NCBI GenBank assembly: GCA_002470515.1
Contig: DKML01000021.1
Coordinates: 1 to 55,721, forward strand
Length of the DNA stretch: 55,721 nt
Source of the DNA: Proteobacteria bacterium UBA7415
GTDB taxonomy: Bacteria; Pseudomonadota; Gammaproteobacteria; Arenicellales; Arenicellaceae
Direction: 5' to 3'
The notes beneath the pieces are model-generated. The model was not told the origin of the DNA and made no database searches. It saw only the letters and a list, made by a program, of their open reading frames with translations. A program made the translations under genes and the position numbers. Of this stretch, positions 35,680-44,720 are shown in pieces; the stretch's first letter is position 1, and the number at the start of each line of letters is the position of its first letter.

Positions 35680-36480
35680 TTGAACAAAATCGACGACATT
35701 CAAATGGAAGACGTACAAAACCGCGCTGACACTCGGGAGATCCCGATCAATCGAGTGGGTATTAAGGATATATCTCACCCGATTACTGTAATCGGCAAAG
35801 ACGGCACAGAGTTTCGCAGTGTTGCCACCTTCTCTATGTCTGTGGCTTTGCCGCACGACAAGAAAGGTACGCACATGTCTCGTTTTGTACAAATGCTTAA
35901 CGAAGAAGAAACAGTCATTAGCGCAAAGAGCTTTAATAAAATGTTGAGCCGTATGGTTAAGCGTTTAGAGGCAGACGCTGGCTATATCGAAATGCAGTTT
36001 CCGTACTTTATCGAAAAGTCTGCTCCAGTGTCTGGCGTTAAAGGTCTGATGGATTATCAAGTAAATCTTGTCGGACAAATTGAGCATGGCCACGTCGCGT
36101 CAACCTTAGAAGTTACTGTCCCAGTGAAGAGTCTTTGCCCTTGCTCACGTGATATCTCAGACTATGGAGCTCATAACCAACGCTCGCACCTCACGGTAGG
36201 CATTAATACTAATCGAGACGTATGGTTAGAAGATTTAATCAAAGGCGTTGAGTCTCAAGCAAGCGCGGAACTCTTTGCGATATTGAAGCGTCCCGATGAA
36301 AAATACATAACAGAACGCGCCTACGACAATCCCAAGTTTGTGGAAGACGTGGTTCGCGATGTTGCGCATATGCTAGACGAAAATGAATCTGTAACGCGTT
36401 ACTACGTGCATGCTGAAAATTTTGAATCGATCCATAACCACAGCGCATTCGCTCTAATTGATGTAGACAAAACGATATAG
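35680..36480 (+). CDS. folE2: GTP cyclohydrolase FolE2 (type IB)
   Basis: Makes dihydroneopterin triphosphate for folate or queuosine synthesis, using a metal that need not be zinc. [21 protein letters not shown] opens the protein, the metal-site Cys is in [20 protein letters not shown], and [17 protein letters not shown] closes it. It has 266 residues. The start is a TTG with AGGAAG seven bases upstream. An ATG nine codons later would remove the residues before MEDVQNR and has no comparable ribosome binding site. It lies 67 bp after dxs and is probably in the same transcript. Confidence 0.94.
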   Translation: MNKIDDIQMEDVQNRADTREIPINRVGIKDISHPITVIGKDGTEFRSVATFSMSVALPHDKKGTHMSRFVQMLNEEETVISAKSFNKMLSRMVKRLEADAGYIEMQFPYFIEKSAPVSGVKGLMDYQVNLVGQIEHGHVASTLEVTVPVKSLCPCSRDISDYGAHNQRSHLTVGINTNRDVWLEDLIKGVESQASAELFAILKRPDEKYITERAYDNPKFVEDVVRDVAHMLDENESVTRYYVHAENFESIHNHSAFALIDVDKTI

Positions 36481-36582
36481 AACGTCGCTTTAAGCTATTG
36501 ATTTTTATAGAAAATTCATTTGTTAATGTGGTTTCGCAGGAGCGGCAATTCGTGGTTACGCCTACCGCCTGTGAAATTTATT

Positions 36583-36633
36583 GACCGTTAGAAATTATGG
36601 GCCGTTAGATATAGCTGGCCGCTAACGATTACT
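36583..36633. repeat. Three degenerate 17-bp tandem units between folE2 and the protease gene
   Basis: Units at 36583-36599, 36600-36616 and 36617-36633 share the core G-(A/G)-CCG-(T/C)-TA. Adjacent units agree at about 11 of 17 positions. The third unit runs into the stop codon of the converging protease gene. Confidence 0.6.
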
Positions 36634-37375
36634 AGCGCGTCAAAACCATAGTGTCGCCTTCTCGCTGCATACTGACGCGGCTCAAAAAACTCATACCTAA
36701 AAGCGGCTGCTGTGGGAAGCGCCCTTCAATCACGCCCACTTGAATATCATCAAGCTCGATAACGTTGCCGCCTGTCCCAATTCTAAGATCGTCTACTAAT
36801 ACGAGAAACATGGGCGAATTACCTGACGCCGTCGCGGCGATAGTTCGAAAACCTTCGGAATAATCTAAGTCAATACTGTCCGCTGCATCGCTACTAAGCA
36901 CAACAAGATTAGCACCTGTATCAACCAAAAAGTTGAGCGACTCTCCTTCCACTTCGCCATCCACTTCAAAGAAACCGTCACGATTAACCGTTAATTCCAG
37001 TCGCGCTGGTCCAACCCTATTAACCTGAGCGCCTAAAGACTTGGTTAAAATGGTTCCGCTGTTTAAGCTAAGCGGTTGTCGCCGCCCATCAATCTCTATT
37101 ATTGCTGAACTAGTGTCAGACGAAACCAACACAAAGTTGTCTATGCGCTGTCCTACTTTATAAATACGCGCTTTTTTGCCATCTAATGAGAGCATTGCTC
37201 GATCATTAAACAAAGCAATTGCGGTCACGCTTTGTACAGCGAGCGCTGAATGTGTTGATACTAACAAGAGAATAGACGAGAAGGCTTTAACGAGACCATT
37301 CCGAGTGACAAGGCCGCAAAAGCAATTGCCCTTTTGAGAAACTGAACTTTTTAGGTACTCCATAGGCTCATTCAT
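36632..37375 (-). CDS. Membrane-anchored retropepsin-like aspartic protease
   Basis: A clan AA protease of the TIGR02281 type, a single-lobe enzyme that must dimerise. The active-site motif is FLVDTGANLVVLS, with Asp152. An N-terminal hydrophobic stretch (SSILLLVSTHSALA) is a signal peptide or anchor, so the catalytic part is periplasmic. ALFNDRAMLSLDGKKARIYKVG is a conserved substructure before the protease lobe, and QPLLGMSFLSRVSM matches the family C-terminus. It starts 3 bp after the radA stop and is co-transcribed. Substrates are unknown. Confidence 0.87.
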   Translation of the reverse strand: MNEPMEYLKSSVSQKGNCFCGLVTRNGLVKAFSSILLLVSTHSALAVQSVTAIALFNDRAMLSLDGKKARIYKVGQRIDNFVLVSSDTSSAIIEIDGRRQPLSLNSGTILTKSLGAQVNRVGPARLELTVNRDGFFEVDGEVEGESLNFLVDTGANLVVLSSDAADSIDLDYSEGFRTIAATASGNSPMFLVLVDDLRIGTGGNVIELDDIQVGVIEGRFPQQPLLGMSFLSRVSMQREGDTMVLTR

Positions 37376-37378
37376 AAA

Positions 37379-38752
37379 CTAAAGATCAAAGGCTATTGTT
37401 AGTGCTTCGTATAGGGTAGATACCGTATGAATTTTAAGTTTACCTGATTTTATTCCCGCACTATTTGCTTTAGGCATAATTAAATACTCAAAACCAAGTT
37501 TCTCCACCTCTTTAACACGATCTAAGCCGCGCTGTACTGGCCGAATTTCGCCAGTAAGACCCACTTCACCAAATACGGCCAAACTGGCATTCAATGGCTT
37601 GTCGCGCAGACTTGAGATAATACTCAACAGAATCGCAAGATCCGCAGCGGGCTCAAGCACTTTGACTCCGCCAATCACAGTCGCGAACACGTCCTGATCA
37701 TACAAAGTGATGCCTGCGTGCCGATTAGCGACCGCCAGCAACATCGATAAACGCTGAGAATCGAGCCCAACCGTCACACGGCGTGGGTTGGCCAGAGAGC
37801 TCTGGTCAACCAACGACTGTACTTCGACTAACAAAGGCCTTGTACCTTCTTGTGTGACGAGTATTACCGACCCTGTAGCATCAAGTTGAGCGCGTTTAAT
37901 AAACATAGCTGAGGGGTTAGCGACCTCTTTCAAGCCTTGATCCGTCATGGAAAAGACGCCAATTTCATTGACTGCGCCAAAACGATTCTTAATCGCTCTT
38001 ATTAGACGAAAACGGCTGTTTTGCTCGCCCTCAAAATACAGCACGGTATCAACCATGTGCTCTAACACTCTGGGGCCTGCAATAGCGCCTTCCTTGGTTA
38101 CATGTCCAACCAACACAATCGTTGTGCCAGTCTGTTTACCATAACGAACCATGCGACTCGCCGTCTCACGCACTTGCGCTACACTGCCAGGTGCTGATGT
38201 CAGTGTCTCTGTATATAGAGTTTGTATTGAGTCTATTACCAATACTTGTGGCTTATGCTGCTGCGCCACATTGAGAATATCTTCGAGTTGATTGTCGGCT
38301 AACAGAGCAAGATCTGAGTCTTGGACTCCCAAGCGCTCTGCTCGCATAGCTACTTGCTGCACAGACTCTTCGCCAGTGACATACAGCGTTTCGTGCTGTT
38401 GGCTGAGTAACGCAAGACTCTGTAAAATGAGAGTCGACTTACCGATGCCCGGGTCACCACCCAGCAGGATTACAGAGCCCGGCACCAGCCCACCGCCCAA
38501 CACTCTATCCAGTTCTGCAACGCCTGAACTAAAGCGCGGCGTCTCACCTGGATTAATGGACTTTAACTTCTGAACCTTTTGCTTAGGCGCAAATCCTTCG
38601 AATCGAGCCGCTTTGGGAGACGAAGATGTAGGCATCGCCCCAATTTCTTCTTGGAGAGTATTCCAATCGCCACAGTCCTGGCATTGCCCAGCCCACTTTG
38701 GAAATTGAGATCCGCAATTACTGCAGGAAAAAACGGTTTTTGATTTAGCCAT
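37379..38752 (-). CDS. radA: DNA repair protein RadA
   Basis: A RecA-like motor that promotes branch migration in recombinational repair. It has the four-Cys zinc finger CSNCGSQFPKWAGQCQDC (residues 10-27), Walker A GGDPGIGKST, the RadA-specific KNRFG motif, and a Lon-protease-like C-terminal domain without the catalytic serine. It has 457 residues. AAGGA lies upstream of the ATG at suitable spacing. It is followed by the retropepsin-like gene and preceded by alr after a spacer made of three 23-bp repeats. Confidence 0.97.
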   Translation of the reverse strand: MAKSKTVFSCSNCGSQFPKWAGQCQDCGDWNTLQEEIGAMPTSSSPKAARFEGFAPKQKVQKLKSINPGETPRFSSGVAELDRVLGGGLVPGSVILLGGDPGIGKSTLILQSLALLSQQHETLYVTGEESVQQVAMRAERLGVQDSDLALLADNQLEDILNVAQQHKPQVLVIDSIQTLYTETLTSAPGSVAQVRETASRMVRYGKQTGTTIVLVGHVTKEGAIAGPRVLEHMVDTVLYFEGEQNSRFRLIRAIKNRFGAVNEIGVFSMTDQGLKEVANPSAMFIKRAQLDATGSVILVTQEGTRPLLVEVQSLVDQSSLANPRRVTVGLDSQRLSMLLAVANRHAGITLYDQDVFATVIGGVKVLEPAADLAILLSIISSLRDKPLNASLAVFGEVGLTGEIRPVQRGLDRVKEVEKLGFEYLIMPKANSAGIKSGKLKIHTVSTLYEALTIAFDL

Positions 38753-38812
38753 GAATCCTTAAGGTGTTGAGAGCTAAGCTAGGCTAGCAAAAGGCATGAA
38801 TACTTAATGCTA

Positions 38813-38881
38813 GCGTCTTATTTATTTTAATGTGAGCGCCGCATTTATTTTAGCGTAAGCGCCCTACTTATTTTGAAGTGA
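38813..38881. repeat. Three degenerate 23-bp tandem units between alr and radA
   Basis: Units at 38813-38835, 38836-38858 and 38859-38881 each begin GCG and carry a TTATTTT-like core with a GTGA/GTAA end. They fill half of the 132-base spacer. The same kind of spacer duplication occurs at several other places in the window. Confidence 0.7.
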
Positions 38882-38884
38882 GAT

Positions 38885-39994
38885 CTATGAAATGCAACGT
38901 TCTACACGCGGCAAAATGCCACATGTTAGCTCGTATGCAATAGTTCCACATTGCGCGGCAACACCCTCTACAGGGTTCTTGTCGCCCCACAACTGTACAA
39001 CGTCGCCCACAGACGTTTGAATATCCGCCGCATCTAAGCTACGCAAATCAACCACCAACATATCCATTGAAACCCTGCCAAGCAGGCTTACGGTTTCGCC
39101 GTTAAGCCATACAGGCGTACCCGTAGGTGCATGGCGAGGATATCCATCACCGTAACCAACCGCAACAACGGCTATACGCATATCCTCAGGCGCCACAAAG
39201 CGGCTTGAATACCCTACTCCGTGTCCTGATTTAATCGTTTTAATCGAAATAACGCGACTATTAAAATTCATCGCAGGCTTTAGACCCAGCGTCTTGGTGT
39301 CAATGTGAGCACTGGGCGAAACGCCATACAGCATCAAACCGGGCCGTATACAATCGTACGCGCTTTTTGGAAAACCAACTACACCTGCAGAGTTTAGAAA
39401 GCTGCGACTTTGGATGTCTGCTAAGTCATCGAACTGCGCGAATTGTTCAAGCTGGCGAATGTTTAGGTCGTTATTAATATCATCTGCACTAGCCAAGTGA
39501 CTCATCAGATGAATTCCCTTAACGCCCATACAATTTTTCAGCCTCTGTAAAACTGCACTGACTTCTTCGGGCGCGAAGCCTAAGCGCCCCATTCCTGTGT
39601 CTACTTTGAGCCATACTTCAAGAGCTTTGGAAGGCTCAGACGCTCCCCATGTATCGAGCAGATTGAAATGACTATGGTCGTAGATGGTGGGCCGGCATTG
39701 GTGCTCGGCGCAAAAAGAAAGCGTTTCTAGCGTTATATGTGGAGCAAATAAATTACACGGTTTATGTATACCCGCAGCGTGTAAACGTTTTACATCATCA
39801 ATTGAGTTAACACCAAACGAGTCAGCGCTTTCTAAAGCCCCAGCCACCTCGAGGATTCCGTGGCCATACCCATCAGCCTTAATCACAGCCATGAGCTGTG
39901 CATTCGGGCACAAAGCCCGAATTACCTGCGCGTTATGCACGAGATTATGTGGTTTTATGTCTACCCATACAGGGCGAGATTGAGTATTAAGCAT
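38885..39994 (-). CDS. alr: Alanine racemase
   Basis: A PLP enzyme supplying D-alanine for peptidoglycan. The PLP lysine is in MAVIKADGYGHG, the conserved Arg in the middle is in YDCIRPGLMLYGVSP, and the second catalytic Tyr is in GVGYSSRFVAPED. GYGDGYPRHAP and LLGRVSMDMLVVDL are further landmarks. It has 369 residues. It follows dnaB by 59 bp, the common dnaB-alr order of Gammaproteobacteria. Confidence 0.96.
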   Translation of the reverse strand: MLNTQSRPVWVDIKPHNLVHNAQVIRALCPNAQLMAVIKADGYGHGILEVAGALESADSFGVNSIDDVKRLHAAGIHKPCNLFAPHITLETLSFCAEHQCRPTIYDHSHFNLLDTWGASEPSKALEVWLKVDTGMGRLGFAPEEVSAVLQRLKNCMGVKGIHLMSHLASADDINNDLNIRQLEQFAQFDDLADIQSRSFLNSAGVVGFPKSAYDCIRPGLMLYGVSPSAHIDTKTLGLKPAMNFNSRVISIKTIKSGHGVGYSSRFVAPEDMRIAVVAVGYGDGYPRHAPTGTPVWLNGETVSLLGRVSMDMLVVDLRSLDAADIQTSVGDVVQLWGDKNPVEGVAAQCGTIAYELTCGILPRVERCIS

Positions 39995-40053
39995 TCGGCG
40001 CAGTCCTTTATGCCGCTAGTTTTAAAATTACAGGTTTAGTGATACTAAAAACC

Positions 40054-41451
40054 TTACTCCATGGGACTAAAGTTTGGATTGGCATAGCTTTCAAATCGAG
40101 TGAACTCACCAAGGAATGCGAGGCGTACTGTACCAATAGGGCCATTCCTTTGTTTACCAATAATAATTTCGGCTAAGCCCTTCTGATCTGTCTCTGGCTC
40201 GTAAACCTCGTGCCGGTAAATAAACATAATTACATCGGCATCCTGCTCAATCGCTCCAGATTCTCGTAAATCTGACATTACCGGACGCTTATTCGGCCGC
40301 TGCTCTAAGCTACGATTGAGCTGCGAGAGAACCACAATTGGGCAATCAAGCTCTTTAGCGAGCCCCTTTAGCGAGCGGGTAATATTTGATATCTCGACGT
40401 TTCTATTTTCATTGTTGCCGCTATCCGAACCACGCATTAGCTGAAGGTAATCGATCATGATCATGCCTAAACCATGTTCATGCTCTCCTGCGAGCCGTCT
40501 AGCTCGGCTGCGCACCTCTAGGGGCGAGAGCGCTGGCGTATCGTCAATATAGATGCTCTTTTCCGCGAGCAAGCCCATAGCAGAAGTTAGCTTAGGCCAA
40601 TCAGAACCATCTAACTGGCCTGTTCTCAAACGTGTTGAATTAACCCGACTGAGCGAGGCCAACATTCGAGTGGCAAGCTGTGTACCCGGCATCTCCATGC
40701 TGAATACGGCAACGGGTAGGTTTTCGTTGATAGCCGCAAATTCGACCAGGTTCATCGCAAACGATGTTTTACCCATCGACGGTCTTCCAGCCACAATAAC
40801 CAAGTCTCCGCCTTGTAGGCCGCTGGTTTTTTGGTCTAAATCAACAAAACCGGTTGGCACGCCGGTAACTGTTTGTTTGGTTTTAAATAACTCTTCAATC
40901 TTCGCGACAGCGGAGTTAAGTAGAACATTAATCCTCTTAAAACCGGCCTTGGCTTGATTATTGTTTTTAGCGATTTCGAAAATAGCTGATTCGGCAAAAT
41001 CCAGAACTTCGTCGGGCTCTCTACCCTCCGGATCGTACGCTAAGCCAATGATATCGTTAGAACTTTCTATCAAACGACGCAGAATCGCACGCTCTCTAAT
41101 TATCTTAGCGTAAGACTTAACATTGGCCGTATTAGGCGTATTTTTTGCTAGTGTGCTTAAATATGCTAAGCCGCCAATTTTGTCGAGTTCGCTGCGATTA
41201 GCCAACGATTCAGAAACTGTAACAACATCTACCGCATCACCTTTTTCGTCAAGATGAAGAATTTGTTCGTAAATGGCTTTGTGATCAGAACGATAAAAAT
41301 CTCGACCTTCCAACTCTGTACTCACGTCTTCGATGACGCGACTGTCGAGCATCATTGCACCCAGCACCGACTGCTCGGCTTCAATCGCCTGCGGTGGTAG
41401 TTTTAAAAGGTTATCTTCTTTCGAAGTTTGACCAAATGAGCTGATAGCCAT
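40054..41451 (-). CDS. dnaB: Replicative DNA helicase DnaB
   Basis: A hexameric 5'-3' helicase at the replication fork. The N-terminal domain has PPQAIEAEQSVLGAMMLD. The RecA-like domain has Walker A VAGRPSMGKTSFAMN, MIMIDYLQLM (Walker B), SRSLKGLAKELDCPIVVLSQ and the Arg-finger region near the C-terminus. It has 465 residues and no intein. It is separated from rplI by a terminator and a 286-base spacer, so it has its own promoter. Confidence 0.97.
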   Translation of the reverse strand: MAISSFGQTSKEDNLLKLPPQAIEAEQSVLGAMMLDSRVIEDVSTELEGRDFYRSDHKAIYEQILHLDEKGDAVDVVTVSESLANRSELDKIGGLAYLSTLAKNTPNTANVKSYAKIIRERAILRRLIESSNDIIGLAYDPEGREPDEVLDFAESAIFEIAKNNNQAKAGFKRINVLLNSAVAKIEELFKTKQTVTGVPTGFVDLDQKTSGLQGGDLVIVAGRPSMGKTSFAMNLVEFAAINENLPVAVFSMEMPGTQLATRMLASLSRVNSTRLRTGQLDGSDWPKLTSAMGLLAEKSIYIDDTPALSPLEVRSRARRLAGEHEHGLGMIMIDYLQLMRGSDSGNNENRNVEISNITRSLKGLAKELDCPIVVLSQLNRSLEQRPNKRPVMSDLRESGAIEQDADVIMFIYRHEVYEPETDQKGLAEIIIGKQRNGPIGTVRLAFLGEFTRFESYANPNFSPME

Positions 41452-41574
41452 GAGATATCTAAGCTGGAATATGTGGGCAGATAATGTAGCACATCGGGCT
41501 TGTTAGAATCACCTGCTGCGATGCAATCTTAAGGTCAGAACGACTATTTAATTTTGTAAATACGTCCGTTTAGG

Positions 41575-41618
41575 GGCTGGGCGTAGGCTGGGCGTAGGCT
41601 AGGCATAGGCTAGGCGTC
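41575..41618. repeat. Four 11-bp tandem units upstream of dnaB
   Basis: GGCTGGGCGTA (twice), GGCTAGGCATA and GGCTAGGCGTC follow each other without gaps. The array lies between the rplI terminator and dnaB. The number of copies could vary between strains. Confidence 0.85.
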
Positions 41619-41651
41619 CTCTCCGTTCTCTGAAAAGAGATTTCACTCGCA

Positions 41652-41688
41652 CAAAAAAAACGAGACTCAAGCATAGCCTGAATCTCGT
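41652..41688 (-). terminator. Rho-independent terminator of the rpsF-rpsR-rplI operon
   Basis: On the minus strand ACGAGATTCAGGC and GCTTGAGTCTCGT form a 13-base stem with two mismatches and a TAT loop, followed by a run of eight T. It lies about 50 bp after the rplI stop codon. Confidence 0.88.
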
Positions 41689-41737
41689 CGTTTTTTACTA
41701 ATGTAATTTAAAAGGCGCTAGCTAGCGCCTTGCAATA

Positions 41738-42184
41738 CTACTCAGCAATAACCTTAACGTTTACATCCACACTTACTTCAGGGTGCAAAATAATCTGAAC
41801 TTCGTGGTCACCAATGTTCTTGATAGGGCCTTCTGGTAATTGAACTTCAGACTTAAGAAGCTCCATTCCTTTTGCCGTAAATGCGTCAGCAACTTCGATT
41901 ACGCTAACTGAACCGAACAACTTACCTTCATCACTAGCTCGGCCAGTAATTTCAATAGATTGTCCTGATAACTCATTGCCGCGTGCTTGTGCTGCTTGCA
42001 AACGGTCAGATGACGCTTTCTCAAGTTCAATTCGACGCTCTTCAAACAACTTAATATTGCCTTCAGTTGCGACCGTAGCTAAACCTTGAGGTACAAGGTA
42101 GTTACGCGCGAAACCAGGCTTAACATTAACAAGGTCGCCGAGGTTGCCTAGATTAGCAATTCTTTCTAATAGGATAACTTGCAT
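41738..42184 (-). CDS. rplI: 50S ribosomal protein L9
   Basis: The protein has 148 residues and the L9 N-terminal signature: VILLERIANLGNLGDLVNVKPGFARNYLVPQ (a longer motif, residues 3-33). A long linking helix and the C-terminal domain (LFGSVSVIEVADAF) follow. AGGAG precedes the ATG. It is the last gene of the ribosomal operon, 9 bp after rpsR. Confidence 0.98.
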   Translation of the reverse strand: MQVILLERIANLGNLGDLVNVKPGFARNYLVPQGLATVATEGNIKLFEERRIELEKASSDRLQAAQARGNELSGQSIEITGRASDEGKLFGSVSVIEVADAFTAKGMELLKSEVQLPEGPIKNIGDHEVQIILHPEVSVDVNVKVIAE

Positions 42185-42193
42185 GATTTTCTC

Positions 42194-42451
42194 CTATTTG
42201 TGACTGTCTGTGTACGGAATCAAAGCAAGATACCGTGCATTTTTAATCGCAGAAGCAAGCTGACGTTGAAAACGTGCGGCTGTGCCAGTGTTGCGACTAG
42301 GCATGATCTTTCCAGATTCTGATACATAAGCTTTGATTGTAGTCAGATCTTTATAGTCAATGCGCGTGAAGCCTTCAGCAGTAAATTTGCAAAAGCGACG
42401 GCGCTGTTGACGAAAACCTGGGCGTTTTTTCTTAGGTGCGTTACGTCTCAT
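42194..42451 (-). CDS. rpsR: 30S ribosomal protein S18
   Basis: Eighty-five residues with the S18 core [19 protein letters not shown] and [12 protein letters not shown], and a basic N-terminus. S18 pairs with S6 on the 30S platform. Its start codon shares one base with the rpsF stop (TAATG), so the two are translationally coupled. Confidence 0.98.
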   Translation of the reverse strand: MRRNAPKKKRPGFRQQRRRFCKFTAEGFTRIDYKDLTTIKAYVSESGKIMPSRNTGTAARFQRQLASAIKNARYLALIPYTDSHK

Positions 42452-43029
42452 TATTCAGTCTCCTCTTTTTCTTTAGCAGGCGCTTCTTCAGTAGGCTCGG
42501 CTTCTTCAGACGATTCTTCTTCTACAGCTTCAGAAGCTGGCTCAGCGGCAGCTTCGACTTCGGCAGCGGCTTCAGCTTCTTTTGCAGCAGCAGCATCTGC
42601 TTTAGCTTTTACTTCGGCATCAGCAGCCGCTTTTGCTTCAGCTTTAGCTTGTGCTTCAGCATCTGCAGCACGTGCAGCTTCACGTTCTTCATCGCGCTCA
42701 CGCTCAGCTTCAACTTCAAGCATCATTGGTGATGGCTCAGTTTCAGCATTCTTAGCTTTAAGTACTAAGCTACGGATAATTGCGTCGTTGAAGCGGAATA
42801 AGTTTTCGATTTCAGCCAAAGTCTCTTGGCTTACTTCTACATTCATCAAAATGTAGTGCGCTTTGTGGATTTTGTTAATTGGGTATGCCAACTGACGTCG
42901 ACCCCAATCTTCATAGCGATGTACAGTACCACCACCATCGGCGATGACTGTTTTATAGCGATCGGCCATTGCGGTGACCTGTTCGCTTTGATCTGGATGA
43001 ACCAGATAAACGATTTCGTAATGTCTCAT
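42451..43029 (-). CDS. rpsF: 30S ribosomal protein S6 with long Ala/Glu-rich C-terminal tail
   Basis: The S6 fold covers residues 1-100 ([53 protein letters not shown]). It continues into about 90 residues of Ala, Glu and Lys, predicted to be a charged helix, ending in KEKEETE. The usual S6 is about 100-135 residues. In E. coli RimK adds Glu residues to the S6 C-terminus; here an acidic tail is encoded in the gene. The start is the ATG preceded by GAGGAG; the upstream open frame is the leader. It is the first gene of rpsF-rpsR-rplI. Confidence 0.96.
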   Translation of the reverse strand: MRHYEIVYLVHPDQSEQVTAMADRYKTVIADGGGTVHRYEDWGRRQLAYPINKIHKAHYILMNVEVSQETLAEIENLFRFNDAIIRSLVLKAKNAETEPSPMMLEVEAERERDEEREAARAADAEAQAKAEAKAAADAEVKAKADAAAAKEAEAAAEVEAAAEPASEAVEEESSEEAEPTEEAPAKEKEETE

Positions 43030-43090
43030 ATTTGAGCTCCTCACGGTTATTAGTCTCCCAGCAAATTTGCGCTGGTGAAACAAGGAGTTA
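43030..43090 (-). promoter_or_regulatory. Candidate S6:S18 autoregulatory leader of rpsF
   Basis: On the minus strand the leader holds a hairpin CCAGC-GCAAATTT-GCTGG, then AGACTAATAACCG, then the GAGGAG ribosome binding site. An upstream CTCC can pair with GGAG. Known rpsF leaders bind the S6:S18 complex through a hairpin with a CCG element near the ribosome binding site. The resemblance is by eye only. Confidence 0.5.
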
Positions 43091-43240
43091 GAGCGTTTTA
43101 GCTCGTAAAATTCTCGCACTAATTTAGCCATGCGAAAAAGGAACGCGGATTCTATCGGAAAGCATCTGAAACTGCAAAGAATTAAAGCTACAATTAGCGC
43201 ATAATCTACGACTCGAAAAAATCCGCCAAATTCACGAGAT

Positions 43241-43522
43241 ATGCCTCAATACTCCTTAAAAGATCAGCTGTCTGTCACTTCCATCGGTGAAGAGTCTGTG
43301 TTGCTTGACGTGTCCTCGGGTCAATACTTTGGCCTGAATGAGCTTGGCACCAAAATCATCGAAGGCCTCATGCAGTCTCTTAGCCTAGACGACATTCTGC
43401 TCGGCATAGTACAGGAATTTGATGTAGACATGGACCAAGCTCGTGTAGACGCAGAAAATCTTCTCAGCGAACTCGAAACGGCTGGATTAGTCTTCGCGGT
43501 ACCGAGCGTGGAAAGCGAATAG
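43241..43522 (+). CDS. PqqD-like peptide chaperone (HPr-rel-A type)
   Basis: A 93-residue PqqD-family protein: [32 protein letters not shown], then a helical half ending [11 protein letters not shown]. PqqD-type domains (RRE) bind the leader of a ribosomally made peptide and present it to a modifying enzyme. It is followed 6 bp later by an NTP_transf_5 protein and faces an HprK-like kinase. This trio resembles the HPr-rel-A system (TIGR04352/TIGR04353). I see no precursor peptide gene next to it, so the client is unknown. Confidence 0.82.
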   Translation: MPQYSLKDQLSVTSIGEESVLLDVSSGQYFGLNELGTKIIEGLMQSLSLDDILLGIVQEFDVDMDQARVDAENLLSELETAGLVFAVPSVESE

Positions 43523-43528
43523 ATTCTT

Positions 43529-44719
43529 ATGCCGCGCAGTCTATTTGCCATTCAAGACTCCATTGGACCTGAGCTACAAAAGCTACTGCACAGCTTAGGC
43601 CAAACCTATCTCGTCACAGCCTCACAAACTCCGCCTTCCCAGGAAGACAACGCCTCACCTCTTCCCGCCTCAATCTCTTTGACTATAGACGACCTAGCGT
43701 TTCTAGATAAGCATGGCTTGCTTATGCTGTGCAGTGAGGCACCGCTCAACAAATACCTGCCGGCAGAGCATAAGCAACAACATATGGCAGCGGTTAGCCT
43801 TGGCATAGCGGCAACCCAAACACAGACTTCCTCCTTAGAGGCAGTACTCAATACCCTTGCGCAAGAAAACTTAACGCCTGCGATCATTTTCAAAGGCTCG
43901 GCCTTAGGCCCCATTGAGTATCAACAATCTTGGCACCGCCCGAAGTCTGACCACGACTTGCTCATTCCCGTTCAAGCTAAAGCGGCCTATCACGACTCTC
44001 TGATAGAACAAGGCTTCACCCACATTGTTAGCATTTCTGGTCGTTATGTAAGCTACCAAGCGAGCTATGTGAAGCAAACATCAGGGGCCGCACACATATG
44101 GATCGACTTACACTGGAAAATCAGTAATCGGCAAATGCTCGCATCGCTGTTTGATTACGCAGACATGATTAACAGCACAAGATCGTTGCCACTGAGTAGC
44201 GACCCTGAGAAACTAAATATATCCGCACTCACTCCATCAAGAGCTGACTGCGTTGTGCTGGCTGCTCAGCATGTGATTGGCCACCACAGTGTAGATACAC
44301 GGCTATTATGGTTTTTTGATCTCTTGGTCATCATTTGCAACTGCTCAAACGATGAATTAGAGCAACTTGTTGCACGCTGCACTGAGCTGCGTGTTGCGGG
44401 CATGGTTCTCGCCGCAATCGACTACGCTGAATCAACATTTATTCCAGTACTACCAGACGATATTCGACAAAAACTGCTCGAACTCTCTGCGGGTCCCGAA
44501 GCGACTCAAATTCTGGTTACGCAGCCACATACGCGTGCACGCCTTATTTGGTGGGATCTAAAGAGTATTGATACATGGGGCGGAAAATTTAGGTTCATTC
44601 TCGAAAATCTATTTCCAGACAGAGCTTACATGGGCGCGCGTTTCGGCTCTAAATGGCTAATCATCAGTCACTTGAAACGTATTCTGGGATTTCCTATAAC
44701 GCCTAACCAATTGAAATAG
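43529..44719 (+). CDS. Uncharacterised nucleotidyltransferase family protein (NTP_transf_5-like)
   Basis: A 396-residue protein matching PF14907. The core is PAIIFKGSALGPIEYQQSWHRPKSDHDLLIP (residues 118-147, a longer motif) with Lys122 and the Asp141-His-Asp143 metal pair of minimal nucleotidyltransferases. IWIDLHWKISN supplies a further acidic residue. These enzymes could transfer a nucleotide to a peptide, sugar or protein. It follows the PqqD-like gene by 6 bp and ends 1 bp from the stop of the converging kinase gene. Confidence 0.82.
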   Translation: MPRSLFAIQDSIGPELQKLLHSLGQTYLVTASQTPPSQEDNASPLPASISLTIDDLAFLDKHGLLMLCSEAPLNKYLPAEHKQQHMAAVSLGIAATQTQTSSLEAVLNTLAQENLTPAIIFKGSALGPIEYQQSWHRPKSDHDLLIPVQAKAAYHDSLIEQGFTHIVSISGRYVSYQASYVKQTSGAAHIWIDLHWKISNRQMLASLFDYADMINSTRSLPLSSDPEKLNISALTPSRADCVVLAAQHVIGHHSVDTRLLWFFDLLVIICNCSNDELEQLVARCTELRVAGMVLAAIDYAESTFIPVLPDDIRQKLLELSAGPEATQILVTQPHTRARLIWWDLKSIDTWGGKFRFILENLFPDRAYMGARFGSKWLIISHLKRILGFPITPNQLK

Positions 44720-44720
44720 T

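Noticed and set aside
42407..42856. Plus-strand Ser/Ala-rich and Phe/Ser-rich frames
   Set aside because: They are antisense shadows of the Ala/Glu-coding tail of rpsF.
43030..43131. N-terminal extension of S6
   Set aside because: The extension covers the leader with a GAGGAG ribosome binding site directly before the normal start.
43130..43204. 24-codon plus-strand frame before the PqqD-like gene, considered as a precursor peptide
   Set aside because: No ribosome binding site, no Cys/Ser/Thr core typical of modified peptides, and it is antisense to the rpsF upstream region.
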